Assembly: GCA_000507305.1 (NCBI GenBank)
Contig: DF241121.1
Span: 1 to 64,000, forward strand
DNA from: Breviolum minutum Mf 1.05b.01
Lineage: Eukaryota; Sar; Dinophyceae; Suessiales; Symbiodiniaceae
DNA length: 64,000 nucleotides
Reading direction: 5' to 3'
In this document: in pieces, positions 29,201 through 38,184 of the stretch
How positions within the stretch are numbered: position 1 is the stretch's first letter
Layout of the letters: the number at the start of each line of letters is the position of its first letter
Notes under the pieces: model-generated
Databases searched by the model: none
What the model was told of the DNA's origin: nothing
What the model saw: the letters and a program-made list of their open reading frames with translations, nothing else
Program-made: the position numbers and the translations under genes

Positions 29201-32039
29201 GTAAAAGTTGAAGGATTTCATGATCTTTGTCAGATCTTTCCGAGCAATATTTGTTCATCATGTGCCTTTTCTTTTTCTGCAAACATATTTTTGTGTTGAC
29301 CTCAATCTTTTTTTTCGGGCATTTCGGAAACTCATTGCGACCTCTTGAGCCCAAAAAATCTCCTGGTTGCAGCAGAGGAGCTTCCTCACTTCAGGTGTGG
29401 TCGAATGTTGTCAACGGAGTTGGGTTTCAGTTGCTGCAACATTTTTTATCTTTAAAAGAAGCTTCCGAGCTGTTTTTGGTAGGCTAACTTCGGCTCCTTT
29501 TTTTTTTAAAACAGATCTTTGAAAAGTCGAAGTTGTTTTTTTTGTTGGTAAGGTTTACACCAATTTTGTTTGTGTCTTCCCTTTTCAAAGCCAGTTGGTG
29601 TTTTTTCATCACAGCCAGCCTTGGGGAATGTTGCCTTCAGGGTCCCGTGTCAACAACACAACGACGTGTTGTCAATGAAGCTGCCGCCACTTGGCAAAGA
29701 CATCGAAGGTCCAAGCTACCATTTGTCTCCTCGGAAACGATGATTGTCGATGGCCACCAGAAATCCCAAGGCCATACATCGGTTTGGATGTTTTTGAAAC
29801 CCTGTAAAACAATGGGGATATTTACCATATCAACTGGTTTGCCGGATTTCTTTCCACTAAACAGGTTTGAGATGGTCATCAAGCCAGTGGGGGTTTATAT
29901 ATATATATATATCCATTTTTGTAAGGATTTCCGATTTTCAAGGTGGGAAATACCTATCCCCAGTAATAAGGAGCGGGCAGACCCTGGCGCATATGGTTGA
30001 TGGAGCTTGAAAAAAATAAAGCCTATAGGCTCCCTGAAAAATAGGCCGAATCCCGAAACGAAAGGATCGTCTTGCAACCATCCATTTTCAGGTGCTACAG
30101 TATGTTAGTATTTTCAGGTGCTACAGTATTTTCAGGTGATACTGTTGGTCTCAAAAAATATTCGCCAGTCTTAAAAAATTCACGTAACAAAACCTTTTTT
30201 TCCATGATGAACCAACCTAGGTGGTGGTTTCAAATATTTTTCATTTTCACCCTTACTTGGGAAAATGATCCAATTTGACTAAAATGTTTGAAATGAAGTT
30301 GAAACCACCAACTAGTTTTGTTGATGGACATTTCATTTGGAAAAAGATCCTTTAGCATGGTTGAAAAAAACTATTTTCCACGATGAACCAACATTTTTTT
30401 TGTCAAGATTTTTGTGAAGCCAATCGCTGAATCAAACAAACAAACTCTGCTGCCGAGGAGCATTCGTTCCTTGGGACCTCCACCATTGATGCCTTCCAAA
30501 CGTGGAGATCCACGTTGGAAACCAAAGGTGGCTGGTCGGCTTAAACTACCGACCCGGATCGGACCACTCCGATGTGCTTGTGGGATGAAACACGTTTTAT
30601 TGTATTTTTTTGGGAACCAAGCAAAAATGGCAAAAGACAGAGGTTTTTAAGGGGGGAACCTGCGCCTCTTTTTTTTTTGTGTGTGGTAATTTATATGTTG
30701 ATATGTGTTGTGGTTAAGGATTTTTCATACACACTTTTGTAGGGTTTTTGTTTATTGTTTGATACGTTTCGGCCACTTTTTATCCGGAAAAATTCTAAAA
30801 CGACTTGGAGTTCCTTGATGTTGGAGGTCCCAAAAAAAAGATACAACGATGAGATATCTGCTAACTCAAGTTGAACCCTTGGAATTTGGCTGAAAATTTT
30901 CACCTTTTCACCCTGGAAAATGATATAAAACAGTTGGTTCACCTCAAAATCACCCAGTTGAAATCCGGAAAAGTCATCTGAACCATCCACCTCCTTGACT
31001 TTGGCTTCCAGCTGCGAATTTTCGAGGGGATTCGTCTCCTTGATTCGAAATGAACGTGTGGCAACAGCTTGCGAGAGAAAAACCACTCTCCCCCATGGGA
31101 ATTAAGAATTTGGCAACTTCAAAATTTCCAAGACATTCCATAGATTGACTAACTGGTTTTCACCCCTGGGGAAATGATCCAAGGTGACGAATATTTTTCA
31201 ATTGGGTTGAAACTACCCACTAGTTGACAATTTTTGGAAACTTCCAAAAAAAATCAACAAAAACACCTTCAAAATTGGCAACTTCCAAAAGTCTCTCGAG
31301 GGTTTTGAATAGTCACCGGGTTTGTCACGTTTGACCACGTCATTGAAGGTCCTGGCGGCCTTGCCACGTGTGAAGTCTGAACCTATTCTGGGCAAGCGAA
31401 GGAGATGGAAAGGGTGTGTCACTTTCTAGGTGGTGGTTTCGAATACCCTTCCTGAAACTGACAGCCAAAGCCCCTGAAAATGCGCCGGGCCCAAAAGGAA
31501 ACGATCGTATTCCAAGCATCCATTTTCAGGTGCGAAAATGTTTGTTTTAGGGAGTGTGTCTTTTATTTTAATCGCTACTTGGGTAAATGATCCAAATCGA
31601 CTAATATTTACAAATGGGTTGAGAACCACCAACTAGTTTTGTTGATGGACATTTCATTTGGAAAAAAATCCGTTAGCATGGTTGAAAAAACCTTGGTTGG
31701 ACAGTAGAAAAAAAAACCTTCACTTGTGACGACTGCATCCTGGGTTGGGGGTAGATCCAACATATACAATATAGGATCCATAAATGGTAAAGAATCCCGA
31801 TTTTTTATGGCAACTCTTAGGTACCTGGAAAGCCAAGTGCCCTATTTTTAAGGCAATAGTTGCTGGTTTTAGGGGTCAACTTTGCCTCAAAAAATAGGAC
31901 ACTTGGCGTTCCAGGTACATAGACAATCGTCCCATGGATCCCATCCTGGGTTTTTCACCGACCTCTTCGGCCCGAGACCGGTCACGTCAATCCCCAAGGA
32001 GTCCACGGACCGAACGGACCGAACATGCCCGGAGTCCAG
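26221..32039 (+). CDS. gene F: multi-exon gene of unknown function
   Basis: Seven exons whose phases agree throughout: 26221-26265 (VYQKLQKVSITVPGL; 0 to 0), 26896-27026 (DGESLARAVSEGLVNLG...RILYGNKLTQNDGEHLA; 0 to 2), 28162-28213 (GPFPAIRLASRDPARSK; 2 to 0), 29641-29708 (GPVSTTQRRVVNEAAATWQR; 0 to 2), 30458-30527 (SIRSLGPPPLMPSKRGDPR; 2 to 0), 31313-31413 (TTSLKVLAALPRVKSEP; 0 to 2), 31977-32039 (PVTSIPKESTDRTDRTCP; 2 to 2). All donors are GT. The first acceptor has a long pyrimidine tract. An additional open stretch at 27500-27585 (SLNNILAEAGEKRLKTSTLQ) may be another exon but does not fit the phase chain. No family recognised; the later exons are basic and Ser/Thr/Pro-rich, suggesting a disordered region. 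Both ends of the gene are open. Introns are unusually MITE-dense. Confidence 0.55.
27598..27731 (+). mobile_element. M12-family element, copy 1
   Basis: Starts TAGTCAACCTACTGGGG and ends GGGGGGGTGATCAGCC. The interior has CCATTGGGTTTCCCAACAAT and AAGGGCCGGCTATTTGAA, which pair with copy 2 (CAAGTAGCCGGCCTTATT). It lies in gene F intron 27027-28161. Confidence 0.6.
27840..27981 (+). mobile_element. M12-family element, copy 2
   Basis: GGCTCGTCAACCTACCCCG at the left and GGGGGGTAGGTTGATTAGCC at the right form the TIRs. The interior carries CCGGCCTTATTAAGGGAAAC. Same intron as copy 1. Confidence 0.75.
28011..28133 (+). mobile_element. M7-family palindromic MITE
   Basis: TACCCTCCCCCTAACTAAC on the left pairs with GTTAGTTTTTGGAAAAGGGG on the right. 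It ends 28 bp before the gene F exon at 28162, so it is intronic and close to the acceptor. Confidence 0.75.
28288..28372 (+). mobile_element. M12-family element, copy 3 (short)
   Basis: GGCTATTCAACCTACCCCCG...GGTTGGTTGACTAGCC with CCTTAATGATCATAAAGG inside. It is the third M12 copy within 800 bp. A partial relative lies near 56495-56560. Confidence 0.65.
28867..28922 (+). repeat. 19-bp tandem repeat, three copies
   Basis: Units of the form CATACTTMCCATCTCTT (with C/A/G differences) repeated three times in a gene F intron. Confidence 0.75.
30031..30119 (+). mobile_element. M3-family element, eroded
   Basis: TCCCTGAAAAATAGGCC...CAACCATCCATTTTCAGGTGC with the inner word GAAAGGATCGTCTTG. The right arm is degenerate and followed by a short duplication of TATTTTCAGGTGCTACAGTA. 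Confidence 0.5.
30217..30315 (+). mobile_element. M2-family palindromic MITE
   Basis: CTAGGTGGTGGTTTCAAAT...GTTGAAACCACCAACTAG, core TTTTCACCCTTACTTGGG and GATCCAATTTGAC. The element and about 60 nt of 3' flank (TTGTTGATGGACATTTCATT...) lie between two copies of TTCCAYGATGAACCAAC (about 30199 and 30376). The same 3' flank follows the M2 copy at 31426. Confidence 0.8.
31426..31636 (+). mobile_element. M2-family MITE carrying a nested M3 element
   Basis: CTAGGTGGTGGTTTCGAATA begins 12 nt after the donor of the gene F exon ending at 31413; GAGAACCACCAACTAG closes it. Between them, 31449-31556 is a complete M3 palindrome (CTTCCTGAAACTGACAGCC...TTTGTTTTAGGGAGTG), so M3 inserted into M2. Confidence 0.8.
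31820..31919 (+). mobile_element. palindromic element M9
   Basis: GGTACCTGGAAAGCCAAGTG with CCTATTTTTAAGGCAA pairs with TTGCCTCAAAAAATAGG and CACTTGGCGTTCCAGGTAC, giving a long nearly complete hairpin. The outer TACCTGG / CCAGGTA termini are like M5. Confidence 0.75.
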
Positions 32040-32260
32040 GTGCAGGCCATCGGTGAAAAAACAAACGGAATGGGAAACAAGGTGTGAAAAACCGCGGAAT
32101 TTTCCAACAAACAAAACACACACTTTTGGCGAAAATTTCGAATGATTTGTTTTTGTAATTTTTTGTCCTCAGGGGAAAAATCTGTTGATGGTGGGGCAGG
32201 GATGTCTCAACAAATTACAAGAACTTGATATTTTCTTCGTCACTTGGAATGTTTACCCAT

Positions 32261-32347
32261 CCTGAAACTAACACTAGGCTGAGCCCCAAAAGGAAAGGCT
32301 CATCTCCCAACCATCCATTTTTGAGGTGCGAAAATCTGAAGTTTAGG
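32261..32347 (+). mobile_element. M3-family element, eroded
   Basis: CCTGAAACTAACACTAGGC, then CCAAAAGGAAAGGCTCATCTC and CATCCATTTTTGAGGTGCG, ending GAAGTTTAGG. A second degenerate relative is at 32461-32540 (CAACAGTTCGCCCCTAAAA / GGGCGAGCTGTT). Confidence 0.55.
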
Positions 32348-32660
32348 TATTAGTATATTCACCATCAATGAAAAACACAGTTTCATACCAAACCATTTTG
32401 CACCTATTTTTTTTTCAGGGACGTTTAACTAATACAGGGCCCTACGAATTTCACATCCCGGAAATTTCAACAGTTCGCCCCTAAAAAATAGGCTGGACCC
32501 TCCAAGCATCCAATATTCATGGGCGAGCTGTTCCACTCCGGTTTCAACCAACATAGGAATGGCTGGAAATGGCGCTGGACCCTGTGATCTGAGGAAGATG
32601 TATACATTTCCTATTGAAAATGGTGGAATTTTTTCTATGGCGAATGTTAGTTTACCAGAG

Positions 32661-32760
32661 GGTTTCATCCAATATTTGTGATTTTCAACTCTACTTTGGG
32701 GAAATGATCCCATTTGACGAGCATATTTTTCAGATGGGTTGGATTGGTTCAAGCACCAAC
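32661..32760 (+). mobile_element. M2-family element
   Basis: GGTTTCATCCAATATTTG, core TTTGGGGAAATGATCCC and GACGAGCATATTTTTCAGATG, right arm GGTTCAAGCACCAACTCC. The long minus-strand ORF across 32429-33100 reads straight through it and is therefore not one exon. Confidence 0.65.
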
Positions 32761-33054
32761 TCCTTTTGCTAAAGGAAAATCCACTCTGAACGCTTCCAGT
32801 TCCAACTTGCATCCAAAAAACGCCAGGCCCTAAGCTGGTGCTTCCTGTTGTAAGCCATGTAGGTATAATGCCACCAGACTGGTCTAGGAAGGCAGCTGCC
32901 ACGGTTGGGGCTTGCGGCTTTGGGTACACGACTTTGGGGGGCCCAACTATGTAACATAAGCTGGCTGGAACATCCAGCATTTTGATGGTATTTACCAGGA
33001 AAAATGGGGGATTATCCATGGCTATGTTGGTTAACCGGAAGTTTTTTTTAAAAA

Positions 33055-33513
33055 TCATTTGTAAGTAGGGGAGGTAGGCGAGATGCATTTGTTGTTCCAA
33101 TCAGTTTGTAAGCGGTAATTAGTTGCGAATTTTGAATCAGGCAAAGACATATGGCAAGTTATGACTCTTTGATCAATCAAAAACATCACTGTTAGGGCCA
33201 GCATGGCTTGTCGAAGACTTCCCATCAAAGAGAGGGAAGCTTGATTTCCATGTTCCCATCTGATTCTGGCTAGATTTTGATTCTTATCGTCATTTTGAGA
33301 CAAATTTCTTGACCTCTCATTTTCATCAAAGCGTAATGAATCACAAACCGATACACTTTTTGAAACACAACTTTCGATTGAAGGAACGCGACAAATCAAT
33401 GGGCCCATCTCTCGACTCAAAGTTAGCGGTGTAAATCCCGGTAGCCAGGTTTTAGGATAGGAGATTGGGTCGATCAACTCCCATAATTTCCATATTCGAA
33501 TGGGAAAATCCAC
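33055..33513 (-). CDS. 152-codon ORF, possible minus-strand exon
   Basis: This is one of the longest ORFs free of repeats. It includes EMGPLICRVPSIESCVSKS, NERSRNLSQNDDKNQNLAR and ASLSLMGSLRQAMLALTVMF, a plausible globular composition with one hydrophobic stretch, and ends at a stop at its 3' end. The plus strand here has frequent stops. No family recognised, no splice partners identified, and the surrounding supported genes are all on the plus strand, so confidence stays modest. Confidence 0.35.
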   Translation of the reverse strand: MDFPIRIWKLWELIDPISYPKTWLPGFTPLTLSREMGPLICRVPSIESCVSKSVSVCDSLRFDENERSRNLSQNDDKNQNLARIRWEHGNQASLSLMGSLRQAMLALTVMFLIDQRVITCHMSLPDSKFATNYRLQTDWNNKCISPTSPTYK

Positions 33514-33956
33514 CCAATTGCGTGAGGGTTTACCAACATATTATAAGGATTTCCCTTTTGAATGTGGGATGACCATCTTCACTACAAAGAGTTTAGATCC
33601 CAGCACATATGTTTAAAATCACCCAAAAAGCCTCCGAGTTGAACGAATTGCAGATCTATTTCCGCTCCAAAATGATGATTGGAAGACTATTTGTGAGAGT
33701 ATTGACCCACATTAAACTTCCTACCTTTCCCTTATGTGCAGAGCCAGGCTTGGCTTGAATTGTAACTATGCTCATTGGCGGAATCACATCAACCATTTAT
33801 ATTCCATCAACAATTGTATGGGACCTTACCAACGGACCCCTAACTAAGTAAGTTGCAATCGAGCTATTAGATACCCAGGTTTTTTCGGAGTTCGTTCAGT
33901 GGGTCCTGTTGGAGATTTCTTGGATGTACAATTTTCAACTACTGTTATATAAACTG

Positions 33957-34047
33957 GATGGTGGTTTCATATATTTTTGATTTTCATCCCTGGGAAAATG
34001 ACCCAATTTGACGAATATGTTTCAGATGGGCGGTTCAACCACCAACT
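33957..34047 (+). mobile_element. M2-family MITE
   Basis: GGATGGTGGTTTCATATATT...CGGTTCAACCACCAACTA, with the core GGGAAAATGACCCAATTTG. An M5 element begins directly at its end. Confidence 0.75.
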
Positions 34048-34170
34048 ACCTGGTACCCGAAACCACCAAAATTTAATGGATGTTTGGTGAAACAACCGTT
34101 TTTCACGTATAGATTTGGAATCATCCACTTGGAACAGCAACTAGAAACTGGATGTTTCAGGTTCGCGGTA
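34047..34170 (+). mobile_element. M5-family MITE abutting M2
   Basis: TACCTGGTACCCGAAACCACC on the left; GGATGTTTCAGGTTCGCGGTA on the right. The inner words GGATGTTTGGTGAAACAAC and GATTTGGAATCATCCA match the 19310 copy. Confidence 0.75.
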
Positions 34171-34507
34171 GTAAATTTTTTGGGGGTATGTCCTACCCAC
34201 CGAGTTGGCTGGGTGGGTAGGCGCTCGCCCCAGCCTTGCCCACGGTGCCGGAAATGCCAGAGAGGCTTGGAGTGGAAAATGTGCCAACCGAGCAGTGTGT
34301 TTTCAGAGGGAACTTAGGAGAATGGTGAGAAACCACCTGCGATGATACAGGCATATGTATATATATATATACAGTATATAAATATGTATTTATATATACA
34401 TATACATATATATATATATGATCTATCAGCGTGCGCCCCCCCCCCCCCAGACCAATGAACGTAGTCTTGTGTTCAAAAAATGTAGGTCCTGAGGGGGTGC
34501 TGAGCAT

Positions 34508-34747
34508 ACCCTGAAACTAACAATTCGCCCCTGAAAATAGACCTCCGCAATAGGAAAGCAGTCTTCCACCCATCCAATTTCAGGTGCTTTGGCTGTTTGT
34601 TGCCGGGAGGGTGTTTAGATATATACATACTGTTGATGGTTCAGAAATCCTAAACAACCACATGACATGTATGAAACCCTGTAAATCATGGGATATTTTC
34701 CCATATCAACTGGTGAGTTTGCCGGATTTCTGAATCATCAACAGTAT
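34508..34747 (+). mobile_element. adjacent M3 and M6 elements
   Basis: 34508-34613 is M3 (CCTGAAACTAACAATTCGCC...AGGTGCTTTGGCTGTTTG). 34627-34747 is M6 (ATACTGTTGATGGTTCAGAA...TTTCTGAATCATCAACAGTA), the best M6 copy. A C-run (34434-34449) and a degenerate M1-like hairpin at 34880-34983 flank the pair. Confidence 0.75.
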
Positions 34748-35424
34748 CATTCGGGGGTATCCCCCCACTAACACTAACAGTGAAATCATCCTCTGTTCAA
34801 TTTTATGGGCCGGGCCCCCTTTTTAAAAACCTTCACGAGCTCCACTGTTAGTGGGCCGGGGATACACCCAAAGTCTCATTATTTTCCTTAAATGGTGATA
34901 CCCCCAAAACACACCAAAATGATCATTTTTAGTAGACAAACAACCCATGGTTGTTAGGTACCACCATTTTAGGGTTCACCCCCATATACCCATCGCATTT
35001 CCAAACTTAACAACCGAAAATCTTGCAGGATATTGCCGCCACCCAAGGAGTCGGGAGTCAGATATGTGGGATTGGTGGATTGGGGTTGGGCTTTGTCACC
35101 ATAAGTAGGGTGAAATAACCCCGGTTACCAATTTATAAGGCTACTTATATGGGGTTATAAGTTATAACTCCATTTCTGGCTATAGTTGTTGTTGGGGAAC
35201 AACACTTTCCAAAAAACGACCAGAAACTTCATGACTTTCCATGTCTCCGAAACATTGAGACTCTTTGTCAGCAACTGGTTGAGTGGTGATTTCAGGCAGT
35301 AGTTCTTTCGGATGCAACTATAAGATACGTATCCGGATGAATTTTTTGGAGACCATCATCGCTCGGGCAAAACCTGGAAAATTTTTGAAGGAGTGCATGG
35401 AAAAAACGACACCAACAAAAATTG

Positions 35425-35437
35425 ATTTTGGCTCAAG
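35425..35437 (+). other. 13-nt match to the 3' end of the dinoflagellate spliced leader
   Basis: ATTTTGGCTCAAG is identical to the last 13 nt of the published 22-nt dinoflagellate spliced leader as I recall it; the next upstream bases (TG) do not match its CC. Coding sequence of gene I starts within the following 75 nt. It could be a relict leader of a retroposed mRNA or a chance match within an exon. Confidence 0.35.
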
Positions 35438-35502
35438 CCGTTCACTTGACCAAACTGGATTCACGGTTTGCACCTTGCGTTGGTTTCGTTTTGTGGATTT
35501 TG

Positions 35503-36306
35503 ATGTCAGCTGCTGAAACATTGGCGCTTTGCACCAGCTGCTTTTTGGCAAAGATTCCCAATCTTCTGCATCAACATGTCAATGGCGAGGATGAAATTGC
35601 AAACATTCTCCAGCTCACTCCTCACATTTTAGCGGTGAAAATGTTCCATCCATTGAATGTGAACAAAGGATTGGATATAATGATGCTTGCTGCGGGTAAT
35701 TTTACCAAATATCTCCCAAATTGCTTCCTGGCAACAGCCAATCCACTGGCCAATACGATTGCCATACGATTGCGCACCAAAGTTCTGGTCAAAGGTGGTC
35801 GGAGGTGGATCTCGTTTAGGGCCAGACAGCTTCGAAACCATCATATATTCCACTTGGGCCACTGCGTGGAAGTATTCGACTATTCCTCTTCGTTTAGGTG
35901 AGGGTTTTCTCTCAGGCATTCAGTGGAGAGAGAGTGAAAGGTGACCCAAAGTTTTACAAGACACTCACCGGTGTTAGGTTTCGACGAGTGAAGTCCTGCA
36001 TCCTGGAGTTGAACCTCAAAAGTTCGGGACATGGCCTTGCAGAGATATTGGTAGGTGCGCCAAAGGCATAGAACAATTTTCTGGAACGAAAGCAAAATGA
36101 TGTGTTATTGAATATTGGATGTGGTCCATGCAGATGTTTGGTCATCTGTGACTACTTCATTTGTTCATGCATGGCGTGCTATTTCCGGGGGCGAGACCAG
36201 CAAACTATTTCAAGCAGCCTGGCTTTCACATCGCTGTAGAAAATACGCCGTGGTGATGTCTCAGTAGAAAGTACGGGTGCACCTGGACAAGGCCGAAATT
36301 GACGAT
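35503..36306 (+). CDS. gene I: multi-exon gene of unknown function
   Basis: Exon 1 up to 35794 (from ATG 35503, or an acceptor at 35508-35509 after a T-rich tract) reads MSAAETLALCTSCFLAK, HILAVKMFHPLNVNKG, LAAGNFTKYLPNCFLA, RLRTKVLVK and leaves phase 1. Exon 2, 35941-36050, reads DPKFYKTLTGVRFRRVKS then CILELNLKSSGHGLAEIL to a GTAGGT donor. Exon 3, 36268-36306, reads KVRVHLDKAEIDD. Phases agree (1/1, 0/0) and the intron 35795-35940 is 146 nt. A further exon follows at 36443 in one of two frames: SPHRSGNSVAQKRYFG (phase-compatible) or LHIARGILWHKNGTLGYH ending RPFA-stop (better residue mix). An upstream stretch 35297-35430 (NFLETIIARAKPGKFL) may also be coding. No family recognised. Confidence 0.6.
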
Positions 36307-36352
36307 GTTCGCTCAAGCTGATGTGCTCATTTGCTGGATTAGCAAATTGAAT

Positions 36353-36412
36353 CATTCAATATAGAAAATGCCAAAACTGGTGGTTCCATTCAGTTTTCTC
36401 TATATTGAATGC
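36353..36412. repeat. short palindrome in gene I intron
   Basis: ATTCAATATAGAAAATGCC pairs with GTTTTCTCTATATTGAAT across a loop of about 20 nt. Confidence 0.7.
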
Positions 36413-36723
36413 GAAATGCATGAAATGCATCCAACTGGCACGGGCGGAAATTTTCAAATCCAGTCTCCACATCGCTCGGGGAATTCTGTGGCACAAAAAC
36501 GGTACTTTGGGCTACCACTTGAACCTTCTCCGCGATTGGTTGGACACCAGATTGTGGAAGATTCGACCGTTTGCTTGAAAGACAATAGATCGCAGGGTTG
36601 CCGAAACGGGTGACTTTCGATATGTTTCCAGTTTCGATTGTCTTTGAACTGGCCAGGCTTTAAAAAAGAGGGGCCGGCCAGTCAAGCGACGCAAACTCCG
36701 ATGTTCCGCAAAGTTGAGAAAAA

Positions 36724-36945
36724 TCAACTATCCACTTTGACAGGGATTATTTCATAAGCCATGAAAGAAACATGTTTTCCCAATAAACCAATCAGGATGT
36801 CAATGGTTCGTGTCATGGCTCCAAGGGGTTCAATGTTGACGTCGCAGGAGCTGAGGGCTCCAATTGAGGATGGCTCTGCGGGCCATAGTGCTTTGGCGTC
36901 AAAAACCCTGATGGTTTGTATGGCTTCTGGCCCTAAGTAATTAAT
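36724..36945 (-). CDS. coding-like stretch containing a dispersed repeat
   Basis: Minus strand reads GPEAIQTIRVFDAKALWP, SSIGALSSCDVNIEPLG and TIDILIGLLGKHVSFMAYE. The end (GGCTTATGAAATAATCCCT on the minus strand) recurs at 47622-47641 and, more diverged, at 56370-56450 together with a CCATTGA...GGTTTAT block. It may therefore be part of a dispersed element with residual coding, not a host exon. Confidence 0.35.
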   Translation of the reverse strand: MNYLGPEAIQTIRVFDAKALWPAEPSSIGALSSCDVNIEPLGAMTRTIDILIGLLGKHVSFMAYEIIPVKVDS

Positions 36946-37471
36946 AGGAAAACCATGGTGGGTGGGGTAGTTTGACACACACACACACACGTATTACCTG
37001 TATAGATATTTGTATATATATATATATATATTTGTTATATCTAGCATATATATTCCAGATGTATATATATTTTGCAGAGGGTAACATGATTGTATTATTT
37101 CTTTGAAGAATCGTCATACTGCCCACTACTATAGCAATCATTATAAGCCATGAATTCACGATCCCTTCAACCAGTCGACGACTTTGAAGATCCACATGAA
37201 AACCCAGGATTTCTGGCAAGGTGCTTAAGGGGCAATCAAATCTTTGCCACTGAAAGATAGACTCAAGAAGTATATATGTACATATACAGAAAACGGAAAC
37301 ATATACCAATAGTATATTAGTATATCTACATATACTACAACAAACAACTTGTACCTACGGTATATATATATTTATACATGGCTTATATTTTTTGGGACAA
37401 TCTTTTCTTGAAGAACTACCAATTGGGGGTATCAGTATCGGTTACTGGGACCTGTTCCGCCAGCAATCCAG

Positions 37472-37534
37472 GTGGCATTTGCTCAAATTCTTCCAGTTCC
37501 TTCCATTCCTATGGCACCTTTGTGGAAAAGCAAG
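37472..37534 (+). CDS. candidate exon, GC donor
   Basis: After CAATCCAG the phase-0 frame reads VAFAQILPVPSIPMAPLW then KSK and meets GCTAGG, a possible GC donor; no GT donor fits. The Val/Pro style is like gene A/B linkers. An alternative minus frame is open across the area. Confidence 0.35.
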
Positions 37535-38074
37535 GCTAGGTCCGAAGGGTCCGAAGGTCTGAAAATCCAGGGCCACCACCTGGGAGGTGGAAGAATTGAC
37601 CAAAAGTTGGTGGTCCTGGTGTTGTAGGTTTACCTGTATGGCCCAACACATCCGGTTACCTTTTGGTAAAACTAAGATGGTGAAAATCGAAGAAAGGCCA
37701 ATTCAGTATGAAAAAAATTAGTAAGATTACGCTCCTCACATGTGAAACTTAACAATAAGCCTATCTGAAAGATCTTCGGGAAGAACTGGGTTCAGGAACT
37801 TTCGTGAATTCCTACCCTAAAAGGGTGAAAAAACAAGATGGTTGACAGGTTGGGTCCTGTCAAAAAACCTGGCTCACAGTGGGAAAATCATGACCTCACT
37901 ATTCTGCTAAGGAGCTTTGATGAAATTTTTACCGTGGCAGTCAAAATCCCTTATGGTCTCATAGCTACCCTCCTTTAACATATCCCATGTGGGGAAAAGG
38001 AAAATCATCGACTCAAAATGTGCCGACTGGTAGGGGATATGGACTCGTTTGCAAAGAGGGGTATTTTCTATTGC

Positions 38075-38184
38075 TACTGTTGATGCTTCAGAAATCTGGG
38101 AGAACTCATCAGCTGAGGTTGGTAGTTGAACATCCCATTATTTAGGGTCCGGGGTTAAAAAAACATCCCAGGTCCCAAACAGTA
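38075..38184 (+). mobile_element. M6-family element with an M10-like neighbour
   Basis: TACTGTTGATGCTTCAGAAAT at the left; the right end is eroded (CCAGGTCCCAAACAGTA). Just upstream, 37975-38045 (ATCATCGACTCAAAATGTGCC, ATATGGACTCGTTTGC) is an M10 relative. Confidence 0.55.

Noticed and set aside
29344-29359. minus-strand near match to the spliced-leader end (GGGCTCAAG)
   Set aside because: It has an extra G and extra Ts; not distinguishable from chance.
30691-31425. minus-strand exons reading ETNPLENSQLEAKVKEV and RGKAARTFNDVVKR, phase-compatible with each other
   Set aside because: The plus-strand gene F chain covers 31313-31413 with better codon choice and a longer phase chain; the minus reading is probably a shadow, although 30954-31067 remains worth a look.
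32429-33100. 223-codon minus ORF
   Set aside because: It reads through an M2 element and a degenerate M3 element; parts may be coding but not as one exon.
35969-36080. minus-strand exon reading RTFEVQLQDAGLHSSK with good splice sites
   Set aside because: The plus reading of the same bases (GDPKFYKTLTGVRFRR...) joins both neighbours in phase and is preferred.
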